Origin: Tillus elongatus
Lineage: Eukaryota; Arthropoda; Insecta; Coleoptera; Cleridae
Direction: 5' to 3'
NCBI GenBank assembly: GCA_964006375.1
Contig: OZ023269.1
Location: 6,704,426-6,768,425 of the forward strand
DNA: 64,000 nucleotides
Both the position numbers and the translations under genes were made by a program. Each line of letters begins with the position of its first letter. Within the stretch, counting starts at the first letter, position 1. Positions 1-10,494 of this stretch are shown piece by piece. The notes under the pieces are model-generated. The model saw only the letters and a list, made by a program, of their open reading frames with translations. It was not told the origin of the DNA and did no database searches.

Positions 1-1416
1 TCCAATGGCCAGGGAGGTAAAATATCTTGTGGCCGTATTGGACTCTAAGCTAACCTGGAATGGTCACGTTGAAAAAATACTGCGTAAGGCAGTCATGACC
101 TTAGCCGTCACTGGGCCGCTATATGGAAAACGTGGGGACTAAGACATAGTATGGCCCACTGGCTGTACACAAGGGTGATCAGACCATCGTTAACATACGT
201 GGCACTGGTCTGGTGGCCTAAGGCGACACAATCCAGTGCCAAACAAAAACTAGGCAAGATCCAAATGATGGCTCGCCTAGGCATCACAGGGGCCATCTCT
301 TCAACCCCAACAGCCGCCATGGTGGTGTTGCTGGATCTGCCCCCCCTACACATAGTTATTATGGGGGAGGCCAGGCTAGGACTATACAGACTTGCCTGCA
401 ATGGTAGACTAAAGATCAACCCAGGCTTAAGGGGCCACTGCAAAATTCAAGAGATCGTGAAGGAGCCTATGCTTGAAATGAGGTGAGACTTCGCGAGCCC
501 GCGAATCTGCAGGGAAAACAACTTTACAGGGAAAATCCCTGACCCCGAGGCATGGCGGGAGGAGACGCCGGGCATACCACGAGACGCGCTCGTCTGGTTC
601 ACGGACGGATCCGGCGGGGAGCGTGGGACAGGGGCAGGTGTTTATTCGGAAGGACCGAGGGTAAGTCATAGTATTTCCCTCGGAGCCCATGGAACGGTCT
701 TTCAGGCCGAAATGTACGCCATCCTGCACTGTGTGCGGGAGAACAAGAGGAGGGGCTACACCAACAAGCGGATCCTCAGCCACAGACAGCCCTTAAGGCC
801 CTAAGTAACCCACGGGTAAATTCCTGGCTGGTGAGTGCCGAGACGAGCGACTTGGTTGGACAGAATGAGGTCACCCTCATCTGGGTGCCGGGTCGATCGG
901 GGGTCAAAGGCAATGGAGAAGCTGACAGTCTCGCGACGACGAGAGGGTCAACAGAACCATTTATGGGACCAGAACCGGCTCTGGGCGTGACAAAGAGCAC
1001 TGCCAAGGGAACCATTAAGTCCTGGATCAGAAACCAACACAAGGTGTACGGGGCAGACTGTCCAGGGCTCAGACATGGAAAGTCAATAATTGACGAACCC
1101 AGTTCAAAGAGAGCTGTTGAGCTGCTAAATATTAGCAGAGGACAGCTCAGAAACATAACGGGTCTCTTGACGGGACACATGGCCGTCAAGAAACACCTGC
1201 ATAAAATGGGGCGGTTCAAAGGGGACCTCGCATGCAGACTGTGCGGCGAGGGGGAGAATCAACCCAGCACATCTTGTGCAAGTGTAAAGCTCTGGACTGC
1301 AAAAGACAACTGATCTATGGTTAGTCTAGACCAGAGACAGAGCATTATAAAACTTCACCTACCAATCGCTGTGCAGACTAGTTCAAGGCACAGTGATTTT
1401 GGAATGGGTGGAGTAA
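1..1416 (+). pseudogene. RT C-terminus plus RNase H of family A element, frameshifted
   Basis: The first 140 bases read VKYLVAVLDSKLTW and continue after a frameshift as WLYTRVIRPSLTYVALVWW, the region after the RT catalytic core in I/R1-like elements. From about 560 an RNase H domain is visible: VWFTDGSGG (first Asp), FQAEMYAIL (Glu), then a small deletion near 776-790 removes the third acidic motif and shifts the frame. After it the frame resumes with LIWVPGRSGVKGNGEAD, where the usual His of the PGHS motif is Arg. A Cys-rich tail (CRLCGEGE) is frameshifted again near 1255. The stop that matches the intact copy is at 1414-1416. The product would be inactive. It cannot be read as one ORF and is a dead copy. 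Confidence 0.85.
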
Positions 1417-1504
1417 AAAGACTAAGGGCATGCACAATAAGCTAAAGGTTGCAGTGTTATCGGGGCGTCAAAGCCGCGGACGAGCCGAGGGAGAGAAAAA
1501 AAAA
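1..1504 (+). mobile_element. Family A non-LTR retrotransposon (I/R1-like), 3' part, copy 1
   Basis: The end of a reverse transcriptase region, an RNase H domain, a Cys/His tail, a short 3' UTR and an A-run (about 1495-1504) follow each other in order. The 3' UTR after 1416 matches the UTR of a second copy at 42876-42960, which also ends in an A-run, so this is the true element 3' end. The 5' part lies outside the window. Confidence 0.85.
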
Positions 1505-1674
1505 CTCCCGTCTCGACATAGGTTACCATTTCAGCCATAAAAATGACCATCAAACAATATCCAAAATGGCGTGTCATACACAGCAAAAACAGTATCAGCG
1601 AAAGCAATACATTCCAATCCAGCAACTGAATCAGAAACTATAGGTATTCTTCAGATCAATCACTTGACTACTGA
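1505..1674. other. Unassigned 170-bp spacer
   Basis: Sequence between the A-run of family A copy 1 and the TA that flanks the Tigger end. No gene, repeat or motif recognised. Confidence 0.6.
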
Positions 1675-1676
1675 TA

Positions 1677-1745
1677 CAGTAGAACCTTGATTATCCGGGC
1701 CAGCCGGGACTGAACTTTTGCCGGATAATCGAAATCATGGATAAT
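1677..1745. repeat. Tigger terminal inverted repeat (one end)
   Basis: CAGTAGAACC at the TA, then an internal inverted pair around GATTATCCGG and CCGGATAATC. The partner end is missing from the window. Confidence 0.8.
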
Positions 1746-1859
1746 CCAAAAACTCATTTTCAATTCTTTAATAATTCATGTAGACAAATACATATGTCAA
1801 AGGAACAAAAGAAGCGAGATACATGTAACAAAAAATAAAAGTTTTAATATTTACACATA

Positions 1860-3760
1860 AATTATGAACGTATATTGTACAATATATGTACATATTTACA
1901 TCCATACTTACATTATGCATATTTAGTACATGCATAGGTACATATGTATAATGTGAAGAAAATCACTCAAAAAAATCAGTAATTTTTGTTTGTTATTGGG
2001 CTTCGTAAATTCTACTCGTTATAAATTCATTTATTTTTCTAGTTTTTTTTATTTCAACAACACACCACGAGGGCTTACAGCCTAAATACTATTGTAGCGT
2101 GGATGTCGACAAGGAGTAAAGAGGCAACTTGTTAATTCTGGACTTGAAGGTTTGGAGGTTCGGAGAGGAAGGAAAAACATGTGCCGGCAAGGAATTCCAC
2201 AACTTGGAAGTCCTCGGGACAAAAGAGCGGGTATAAAAAGATGTTCTATTTTTGGTGACCTGGACAGTAAAAGGGTGCATTCGCTCTGTTCCCCTGGTAG
2301 ATCTTGGGGGCAGCAGATGGAGGAACTATGGAAGAAAGCTCCCCTGAGCAGTGCCCGTGCAGACATCTATAAAAGAGAGAGAGAGGTCACCAACGGCACG
2401 TCGGTGGGCAAGTGATGACAGCCTTTGGGTGAGGGTAGGGTCACCAATGAGACGTAGAGCTCTCTTCTGAATGGAGTCCAGGATAGCGAGTGTAGAAGCG
2501 GCAGCAGCACCCCAGATGTGGGAGCAGTATTCGAGGTTTGGCCTTATTTGCGAAGTATATAACGTATAGAGATTAGCTGGTGAGAAGTATTTGCGAGCCC
2601 GGAAGAGGAAACCTAATTTCTTAGCAGCCGCTTCTGCAATTGATGTGACATGTTGGTGCCAATTGAGATTTCGATCCACAGAAATGCCAACAATTGAAAA
2701 GGACTCATTACTTTGAATAACTTGGTTGTTCATTGTGATGGGTCTAGGGCTGGTGTTGAAATAGATGAATGTCAGTCTGTTCTTCAAAATATTGGATAAG
2801 TACATTTACTGCATCTCGATGACTTGTTTTGATAACGAAATTGTTTTCATCATCATCACTACTCTTGTCAGAACTTTCTGCAGAGGTCTGGTTATTTAGA
2901 TAATCTTCATCCACAATCTGATACTCTTTTTCTTCGTGATCACATTCTATCCATTCCTGTATTGTTTCGTTGTATATTTATTCCAAACCTTCGATTTGCG
3001 AGGCTATAGATGGTGTTTGCGATTGATAACTTACCTTCACTTAAGTGATTATCGTGTCCATCTACTGTATCTTCTAAGGTCATTATTTTATAAAATGCTT
3101 TTTTAATGTTAGTCTCTTTCACTTCCCTCCAAGTGCGAGCTACAGCATAAATTGTTCCTTTCAAATTCAGACGTTTCCAAAACCCCATAAAGTCAAAGTC
3201 TCCCAACAATTGAAGCATAAGGTCTTTCCTATAAAGCCTCTTCATGGTCTCTATAACACCTTGGTCCATTGGCTGGGCAATAGATGTCACATTCGGAGGC
3301 AAATATGCTACGAATATGTTCCCATCTGCTGACTTTAGTTGGTCTACATCAGGATGCCCTAGAGCATTATCCAGTAACATTACAGCCTTGGGTGGAAAAT
3401 TATTTTTTGCAGATGTTTTAACTTGTGGTATAAATTTTTCGAAAAACCACTTTTTAAAAATCACTCTATCCATCTAAGCCACCTTTTGATTACAATAATC
3501 AACAGGCAGTCTTTTTACATTTTTAAAAGCCCTCGGATTTTTTGATTTTCCAGACAACTAACCGAGGCTTATTGGTTCCTGATGCATTAGCACAGTATAA
3601 CACTGTTAAACGGTCTTTGCTTGCGCAAGGGTTCTTTTCGGCATTCTTTCCAATAAACTTCAGTTTCATCTGCATTATACACTTGCTCGGGTTTTAGCTT
3701 GTACTCCGTTATAAGTTGCGCAAGTTCTAGAGCTGGTCAGCTCTTTAATAGTTGGCTGGT
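1860..3760 (-). pseudogene. Tigger/pogo-family DDE_1 transposase
   Basis: Cut-and-paste transposase of the pogo/Tigger family, which acts on TA-flanked inverted repeats. The first catalytic Asp is in YNADE (about 3690), the second in MLLDNALGH and the third in QPMDQGVI, with about 34 residues between the last two; these two lie in the 177-residue open stretch 2940-3473. Frameshifts and stops separate the first motif from the rest (3476-3650). The acidic C-terminal tail continues from 2940 to 2758, is broken by family B, and resumes at about 2040-1970 with the family-typical QTKITDFF end. The N-terminal DNA-binding (CENP-B-like) part is missing. Dead copy. Confidence 0.85.
2043..2755 (-). mobile_element. 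Family B CR1-like retrotransposon, 5'-truncated copy B1
   Basis: A minus-strand 3' end with an A-rich tail (T-run at 2043-2050 on plus) and RT C-terminal coding, inserted in the Tigger C-terminal coding region. Homology to the other family B copies stops at 2755. The coding fragment includes NLNWHQHVTSIAEAAAKKL and the 3' terminal FKSRINKLP stretch, with a frameshift near 2330. No clean target duplication found. Confidence 0.85.
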
Positions 3761-3932
3761 GTGGTGTACTTGCAATATGGTAGGTGGTGGTGAAATTTTC
3801 CTTTACGTGATAGTAAAGGATTTTTTTTACACCCGAGGAGGTATCACCCCTTACATCAAGGGGCCGGGCCGGTGAAGTCCCAACGGACGTTTCCGGTTCT
3901 GGTGTATGAGTCGGTTTCTCTTATAAGCTAAA

Positions 3933-4655
3933 ATGATGATGGCTCCTCCTTGTACAAAAGATTCCAGAGGTAAAATACCCCTCCATTCGGATCCCCAGGA
4001 GAGGGGTGTACAGGGGGCGCCAGCATCAAGATTTAACATATCCTTCTCTAATATATGTGGCCTAAATTCTAACCTGAACTCCGTCCACCATTTCCTCCAG
4101 GCTAATAGGCCCCAACTCCTCTTCCTCACCGAAACTCAAATTAATGCCAAAACCGCCACTAATCACTTTAATTTCTTGGGGTATGAGCTCCTTACTTCCT
4201 TTAGATTGCATGGAGGTGTGCGCGCGCATGTCCGCAGCAATCTACCCTGCACCAGACTCCCCAATTTAGAAGCTGGAAGAAAAGACATACTATGGATAAA
4301 ACTCTCTCTCAGGACTACAACTAAATTCATCTGTTGCATTTACCGGTCACATTCTGACAACTTTGTCCAGCTCTTTGACTACCTTTCTGAAAAAACCGAC
4401 CATCTGATTTCTGATTATCCTTCCTCCGAGGTCACTATTCTTGTGGACTTCAATGTCCATAATAAGGAATGGCTAGGATCTTTAAAAACCGATCCACAAG
4501 GAAGAGCAGCAGAGGCCTTTGCAGTCAGCAATATGGTTCAGCAACCTACTTACTTTCCTCGCATCCCGACACAGCTCAAATCCCCTGGATCTCCTTCTTA
4601 CTACAAATCCGGACTGCTAATTTCCATGGGCGTCTTTCTGCTTCTCTCATCCTGA
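3933..4655 (+). pseudogene. APE-type endonuclease domain of family B (B2)
   Basis: A 240-codon open stretch carrying an apurinic/apyrimidinic-type endonuclease, which nicks target DNA for target-primed reverse transcription. Visible motifs are NICGLNSN near residue 40, LTETQI near residue 70-80 with the catalytic Glu, and VDFNVHN (usual GDFN) near residue 170. Frame is lost around 4600-4700 before the expected C-terminal SDH motif; downstream reading continues in other frames (HRKPLQPLKSP). The start at 3933 is the first ATG of a run of three, but the true start may be upstream. Fragment of a dead element. Confidence 0.75.
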
Positions 4656-4945
4656 ACCTTCTGATATCTCACAAAACGTCAGCGAAATCATCCAAGCTGG
4701 CATGGAATTATTTATTCCACGCACACAGAAAACCTCTGCAGCCACTCAAAAGCCCTGGTTCTCTAAATCCTGTGACAAGGCCAGGCTTGAAAAGGTCAAA
4801 GCTCACAAAACGCTTCTACACAATCCCAGTCAAGAAAACCGTCAAGCATTTAACGACGTATTAAACCGCTATGTCCGCATTCTTTCTGAGGGAAAAAACT
4901 CGTTTAATAACCACATCAAAAAGAAAGTCCTCTTACGCTCCAGCG

Positions 4946-5869
4946 ATCAGCAGAGATCTGTCTTTCAAGACCGTCCTCCCGGAAAGGGAGGACTGGGACC
5001 GGAACCAATCGACCCTGTTGAGAGCGGACCTCTGCTGGTACTCTGACGGCTCCAAAACCAATATGGGAGTAGGAGCCGGCGCATATGGGTGCAGCACCGA
5101 TGCTAGACTATCAGCTAGCCTCGGCAAGTACGCAACCATACACCAGGAAGAAGTTTATGCCATCGAGATGTGTGCAAAGGAAAGCTTAAAAGACCTATGC
5201 ACAAACAAATCGATAAAGATATTTGCAGATAGCCAAGCTGCAATAAAGGCTCTTGGTTCCTACCGTTGCAATTCAAAGACGGTATGGAGTTGTAAATCTG
5301 CCCTTAACGAATTGGGCAGCTGTAATGAGGTGTCGCTGGTCTGGATACCGGGTCACTCGGACCATGATGGCAACGTTGCGGCAGACGCGCTTGCCAGGAG
5401 TGGTGCCCAGTGTGACTTTGTCGGACCAGAACCGGTGCTGGGAATAACATCTTGCACAGCAAAACGCACCTTAAAGACCTGGACAGATAGAAGGACAATT
5501 CAATATTGGCAAAATCTTCCAGGATTAGCTCACTCTAAGGCCTTCATAAATGGCCTGTCTGAGTCAAGGGCTAAGAAACTTCTAGAGTTGAACAGACAAC
5601 AACTGAGTACTCTAGTCGGCCTGTATACAGGACACTGTCGCTTGCGGCATCACATGCACCGTATTGGGATCGGTCAGGAGACCGAGTGCCGGCTGTGTAT
5701 GGAGGATGACGAAACAGCAGAGCACGTGCTGTGTTCCTGTCCGGCAGCGGATAGGACTAGACACCTGCTCTTTGGCAAGGTAAAGCTTGCTCCAGAGGAT
5801 CTGGATCAACTTTCGCCCGCAAAGGTTATCGACCTCTGTAGGAGGCTGGATTTGTTGGGCGAAATATAG
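4946..5869 (+). CDS. RNase H and Cys-rich tail of element C (5'-truncated, open)
   Basis: An uninterrupted 307-codon frame runs from the truncation point to the stop at 5867-5869. It holds a complete-looking RNase H: WYSDGSKTN (Asp), HQEEVYAIEM (Glu), IFADSQAAIKAL (Asp) and WIPGHSDHDGNVAAD (His and Asp). In the parent element this domain degrades the RNA strand of the cDNA hybrid. A C-terminal Cys/His tail (CRLCMEDDETAEHVLCSC) follows about 170 residues later, as in I/R1-like elements. There is no RT and no own start codon here, so it is a fragment even though open. Related to, but clearly different from, family A. The lack of stops suggests a recent insertion. Confidence 0.8.
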   Translation: MSRDLSFKTVLPEREDWDRNQSTLLRADLCWYSDGSKTNMGVGAGAYGCSTDARLSASLGKYATIHQEEVYAIEMCAKESLKDLCTNKSIKIFADSQAAIKALGSYRCNSKTVWSCKSALNELGSCNEVSLVWIPGHSDHDGNVAADALARSGAQCDFVGPEPVLGITSCTAKRTLKTWTDRRTIQYWQNLPGLAHSKAFINGLSESRAKKLLELNRQQLSTLVGLYTGHCRLRHHMHRIGIGQETECRLCMEDDETAEHVLCSCPAADRTRHLLFGKVKLAPEDLDQLSPAKVIDLCRRLDLLGEI

Positions 5870-5934
5870 ACATTAGGCGTGAGCCACAATAGACCTTATG
5901 GTCGCGGTGGAGGGACCGATATGGACCACTCACA

Positions 5935-5957
5935 AACTAACCTAACCTAACCTAACC
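5935..5957 (+). repeat. (AACCT)n tail of element C
   Basis: Four to five units of AACCT end element C right at its target duplication. This is the complement of the insect telomere repeat TTAGG, but here it is an element tail, not a telomere. Confidence 0.85.
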
Positions 5958-7734
5958 TACGCTCCAGCGGCAACAAACCCTTCTGGACTGTTGCTAAATC
6001 TATTGGGAATAATTTCTGCAAGAGTTCTCACCTCTTGTCTCAGGGGATGAAATTGTTTCTACCGCCCTGGGCAAGGCTGAACTTTTTGCCTCGTTGTTCG
6101 CCGGCAATTCTACTCTCAACCCACCTCCAAATGTTCAACCACCAACAGTCCCCAATGTCACGCATAAAATGACAGATATCATTTTCAAAACTAAAAAGGT
6201 ACGAAAGATGCTCTCTTCTCTTAATACCAGGAAAGCCTCTGGCCTTGACGAGATTCCAGCAATTGTTCTCAAATAATGCGCACCAGAACTTGCTCCTGTC
6301 CTGACTCGTCTGTTTCAGACATCTTACAATAGAGGCATATTCCCTAGTAACTGGAAAACTGCTCGAGTACAACTCGTCCCCAAGAAAGGATCTAAAGCGC
6401 TTCCTAGCAACTACAGGCCTATTTCTCCCCTTTCAGTCGTATCTAATGTGGTGGAAAAGTATATAAACACCGAATTACTAAAATTTCGTGAAAAACAGTC
6501 TAATCCACGACAGGCAGTATGGATTACCTCAGTGCAGATCAACTACCGACCTCTTTTCCCTTGTCACCCATTATTGGAACAAGTTAATGGAACTACATGG
6601 TGAATCCCAGATTGTCGCTTTAGACATATCAAACGCATGCGACCAGGTTTGCCACCCACCGCTGCTTAATAAACTACTGGCCTATGACCTACCACCAAAA
6701 CTCTGTATGTGGACAGCTAATCTCCTCTCCAACCGGAGCATTTCTGTCGTCGTGGATGGCCATTCCTCTAAACTGTATCCAATTAATGCAGGAGTTCCTC
6801 AAGGTTCAGCGTTAGCCCCTACTTTGTTTCTTCTCCACATCAATGACCTCCTCTCTAGCACGTCCAACCCAGTTCAGTTACGCGGACGACAGCACCCTCC
6901 ACTCAAATATACAATATTCTAAGCCTGTCTCTTTAGCCCAATTAGATGAGGATCGCAGACTCATGGAGGGTTCTATCTCCGTTGATCTTCAAAAAGTATT
7001 AGTCTGGGGAAGTAGAAATCTTGTACAATTCAACCCCACCAAATCAGTCTTGACTTTTTTCTCATAAGAGATACACGAGCCCTAGACCCACCACAATAAA
7101 CAACTAAGTTATTCAAAGTAATGAGTCCTTTTCACTTGTTGGCATTTCTGTGGACCGAAATTTCAATTGGCACCAACATGTCACATCAATTGCAGAAGCG
7201 GCTGCTAAGAAATTAGGTTTCCTCTTCCAGGCTCGCAAATACTTTTCACCAGCTAATCTCTATACCTTATATACTTCACAAGTAAGACCAAAACTCGAAT
7301 ACTGTTCACAGCTGCCATTCAGAAGAGAGCTATATGTCTCATATGTGACCCTACCCTCACCCAAAGGCTGCCATCCCTTGCCCACCGACCTGCTATTGGT
7401 GACCTCTCTCTCTCTTTTATAGATATAAGCAACGGGCACTGCTTAGAGGAGCTTTCTTCCATAGTTCCTCCACCTGCTGCCCCCAACAGATCTACCAGGG
7501 GAACAGAGCGAATGCACCCTTTTACTGTCCTGGTCACCAGACCCGAGGATTCCAAGTTGTGGAATTCCTTGCCGGCACATGTTTTTCCTTCTCCCCCGAA
7601 CCTCCAAGTTCAGAATTAACAAGTAGCCTCTTTCCCCCTTGTCGACACCCACGGTACGATAGTATTTAGGCTGTAAGCCCTCGTGGTGTTGTTGAAAAAA
7701 AAAAAAAAAAAAAGATTTTCCAAATTATAGCAAA

Positions 7735-8030
7735 ATTCTTCCACAGCTACATCATCGGCACTTCAAATCACCCAGAATACAATTTTGATAATGGTTACCG
7801 GAGCGCTATGGTTTGTCAGAAACAGTCAGATTCATTCTGATCTGGAAATGCCTTTGATACTTGAGTTTATAACTTAATTATCCACAACTCAGCAAAAGTC
7901 GCTTCTCACCCAAATGCTCTTCTCCATAGTGCCACCGACTACGATGAGCAACTTCCATATAAGCATAAGCGTCCAAAACTTATACTTACCCGCTAACGCC
8001 CCTGCGGCAAAACCAGAATGGAAACATTCA
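7735..8030 (+). pseudogene. Jockey-like ORF2 C-terminal fragment
   Basis: Plus-strand reading gives VTGALWFVRNSQIHSDLEMP, matching the conserved RNxxIHxDLxxP end of jockey-clade polymerases, followed after a frameshift by SHPNALLHSATDYDEQLP. No RNase H and no poly(A) is visible. It abuts the A-run of family B copy B2 and is a short dead piece. Confidence 0.65.
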
Positions 8031-9429
8031 AACCCAAAAGTCATCGCGTGTATTCTTTCCAACGGAGGTACTCCTAGGGAGGGAGTTTTAGTGAGTAGGT
8101 GTACTAAGAGTATGAGTCTCACAGTACCTCGATATCCCACGGTACTACGGTGTCGTGGATGAATTCTGCAAGAGGCATCTCTCCCTCCTGTATAAAAAAA
8201 ACCGAGATGGTGACCTTGCCGTTCATCTCAGAATGTTCAACGATGAAGAAACCAAAGAAGATAAACAGAGAAATGTTAAAAGTATTGCTGAGTGATTTAA
8301 ATTGTGCGGCTATGTGAGCCTTTTAACCTATAATACATAAAAGTAGGCTAAGTACCAATAGTCCATTGTGATGAACATTATGGGCAGGGGAGGGGGTAAA
8401 AATTAATGACAAAAAAACTCAATAAATCTATTTAATTCACACAGATACTTTTATACCATTTAACATATTTTAAAAATACAAAATTGAAATTTTGTATACT
8501 TACAGCAAAATTCAGAAGAACACTGACTTAATTGTTACACAAATCATATTCATATTTATAAATATGAACACTTTTAATTATTAATAGGATATTCCAAAAC
8601 ATTTAGAATACCTATGTACAGTGGAACCTTCTCAATAAAACTGAGAAAAATTCCAAAGCATTATGCAAAAATTTGAACTTTACGTCAAGTGGTCTTCATT
8701 ATGATTGCTTTTAATCACAATGAATTTCTAAAATTATTATAGAGCCAAAAGGTACAAAAGTACTAAATATATTTTTTTGTGTCTTCGCACAGTCTTTCAA
8801 ATCACAGCCAATCAGAATCTGAGTGGATGTGTGTAATGTGATTGTGACGAGGACTTAATTTTTATCTTAGGTAAGTAGATTTTTAATTTTTTTTTTATTA
8901 TATAGTAATAATCTTTCTTATCCATGTATTTCATTAAAATAAATTATACCGATAAGAAATTACTTTTACACTTCGAAGTTTTTCTGACTAGAAATGTTTA
9001 CAATTATATGATAAAAAATAAAATTTCACTATCCATGTATGTAAGTTAACCATCTGTAAGAAGGGCCACTACGATATTTCCCTTAATTGACGTTTTAATC
9101 TGCCTGCAATAGCTAATTGACAGATAATATCGATGCTGTCAAGTAAAAACCTGCTAACACAAATCACGAATATTATTCAAGACGTAGAAATTGCATTGCA
9201 AAAATCAGTTTTGTGAGCAGCGGATTGATGTGTTGTGATATTTAATTTAGAATTAATATTGTCAGCTAAAAATGATTGAAGCCTGTTAAAACATAGCAGA
9301 AATATATGTATGTACATATACACTCCGCTCTCAATAATTAGGACCTTTGATGAATTATATTCTACGATAATCCGATTAAAAATTTCGATTGCATTGTGTA
9401 ATTGTAATACAAATATGAGATAAAGCGTC
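8031..9429. other. Unassigned AT-rich region
   Basis: No gene recognised. A short open stretch at 8195-8285 (reading DGDLAVHLRMFNDEETK) matches nothing I know. At 8621 TACAGTGGAACC resembles a pogo-type terminus but no partner is seen. The rest is AT-rich sequence. Confidence 0.5.
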
Positions 9430-9439
9430 CACCAATTGT

Positions 9440-10250
9440 ATGCATGTATAATGTTTCTATGGGAGGGGTGGACAAAAGTGATTTTTTAATTGCCTTGCAT
9501 CCTACCTTTATTCGATCAAGAAAATGGACATTGAGGGTAATTTTTGAATATTTCAATTTAGCTGTCTGCAATTCCTGGCTAGAATATCAATCTGATATGA
9601 AGAAGCAGGGAATGTCGGAGAAATCAATAATGGATTTATTGTAATTTACCACCTTTTCAAACTCTTTGGTAGATACTATTCCAAGACGTGGAAGACCATC
9701 ATCCGGAAGTCCCAGAAATTCACCTATAGTGAAAAAACGGCAAAAGCTTCAAACAATTCCTGTACAGGATATGAGAATTGATAACTTCGGACTTCGGACA
9801 CTGGCCAGTCCATGTAAATGGACATGAACAAAGATGTAAATACTATTCCAAGATGTGGAAAACCATCATCCGGAAGTCCCAGAAATTCACCTATAGTGAA
9901 CAAACGGCAAAAGCTTCAAACAATTCCTGTACAGGATATGAGATTTGATAACTTCGGACACTGGCCAGTTCATGTAAATGGACATGAACAAAGATGTAAA
10001 TACTATTCCAAGACGTGGAAAACCATCATCCGGAAGTCCCAGAAATTCACCTATAGTGAACAAACGGCAAAAGCTTCAAACAATTCCTGTACAGGATATG
10101 AGATTTGATAACTTCGGACACTGGCCAGTTTTTTTAAATGGACATGAACAAAAATGTAAGCTGAAAGTTTTCGAATTCAATGTGAAAAGTGTCAAGTTCA
10201 CCTTTGTTTATCAAAATTTAGAAATTGTTTTAAAGACTTTTATAATAATT
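9440..10250 (+). pseudogene. piggyBac transposase C-terminus with internal triplication
   Basis: Reading YNVSMGGVDKSDFLIAL gives the conserved MGGVD block holding the last catalytic Asp of piggyBac transposases. SRKWTLRVIFEYFNLAVCNSWLEY follows as in the family. The C-terminal linker and start of the Cys-rich domain (RFDNFGHWPV, HEQRCK) are then repeated three times in a 160-bp tandem array. Because 160 is not a multiple of three, successive copies fall in different frames. The last copy runs into a degenerate Cys-poor end. The DNA-binding Cys-rich domain is therefore destroyed. Catalytic N-terminal two thirds absent. Confidence 0.8.
9673..10160 (+). repeat. Three-copy 160-bp tandem repeat inside piggyBac coding
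   Basis: Units begin ATACTATTCC at 9673, 9840 and 10000. The first unit is 167 bp because a 7-base ACTTCGG is duplicated near 9790; the second is 160 bp. Units are nearly identical. Confidence 0.95.
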
Positions 10251-10494
10251 AACTTTTTAAAAATATTTTCACATAAAATATAACTTTAAATTAAATGTAT
10301 TGCCATTTTCATAGTTCACTGTCCTAATACTAGTAAACCTGTTGGTGGCATTTGCCATGCCTTCTTAGTTCCTTTATCTGTAGGAAAAATTTTGCAAGAT
10401 TTGTCGGGTATGTGCTTTAGGGGCCTGTAAACAATTGTTAATGCAAGTAAAAATTTTATTTTGTAAATTAAAAAATCAGGGCTGAAAGGGTTAA

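Larger units (their letters stand above)
1675..3824 (-). mobile_element. Tigger/pogo DNA transposon, 5'-truncated and interrupted
   Basis: The left edge is TA followed by CAGTAGAACCTTGATTATCC (from 1677), the typical Tigger terminal inverted repeat in its TA target. Minus-strand coding similarity then runs from the C-terminal QTKITDFF motif (about 1975-1998) through a catalytic core to YNADE near 3680. A family B element (2043-2755) sits inside it. The opposite terminus is not visible; the element ends where family B copy 2 begins near 3825. Confidence 0.85.
4946..5957 (+). mobile_element. Element C: 5'-truncated RNase H non-LTR element nested in B2
   Basis: The 12-base sequence TACGCTCCAGCG occurs at 4934-4945 and again at 5958-5969. 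Removing 4946-5957 plus one copy restores continuous family B sequence. The insert is only the RNase H/C-terminal end of an I/R1-like element and ends in an AACCT-type repeat instead of poly(A). Confidence 0.9.
4690..7630 (+). pseudogene. Reverse transcriptase of family B (B2), disrupted
   Basis: RT reading begins about 4690, is cut by element C at 4946-5957 and resumes at 5970. Finger/palm motifs are visible: LNTRKASGLDEIPAIVL (6220), NYRPISPLSVVS (6410), LDISNACDQV (6620, motif A, Phe-Asp replaced by Cys-Asp), GVPQGSALAPTLF (6800, motif B) and SYADDSTLHS (6875, the catalytic YADD). The thumb NFNWHQHVTSIAEAAAKKL follows at 7160. Several frameshifts and stops separate these motifs. A 3' UTR ending in the A-run at 7713 follows. 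Confidence 0.85.
3825..7713 (+). mobile_element. Family B CR1-like retrotransposon, near full length copy B2
   Basis: Endonuclease, RT and 3' UTR of a CR1-like non-LTR element in order, ending in an A-run at 7695-7713. It is interrupted by element C (4946-5957), whose 12-bp target duplication proves nesting. The 5' boundary is uncertain: the left flank is Tigger, while the right flank is a jockey-like tail, so this is not a simple insertion into one element. Seven related pieces occur in the window (B1-B7). Confidence 0.8.
9430..10494 (+). mobile_element. piggyBac-like transposon remnant, 3' half
   Basis: C-terminal transposase coding (9440-10250), then a terminus at 10490 whose reverse complement begins CCCTTTCAGCCCTG and is followed by TTAA (10491-10494), the piggyBac target duplication. 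No matching left terminus was found, so the 5' part is lost or has diverged. Confidence 0.75.

Noticed and set aside
5935..5957. Telomere repeat
   Set aside because: Only four to five units, bounded by a target duplication; it is the tail of element C.
7714..7790. Minus-strand SADDVAVEEF as continuation of the Tigger transposase
   Set aside because: The plus strand gives a longer and stronger match to the jockey ORF2 C-terminus, and the Tigger segment it would represent is already present at 3700-3760.
9673..10160. CRISPR array or satellite
   Set aside because: Direct 160-bp units without spacers, derived from transposase coding; eukaryotic context.
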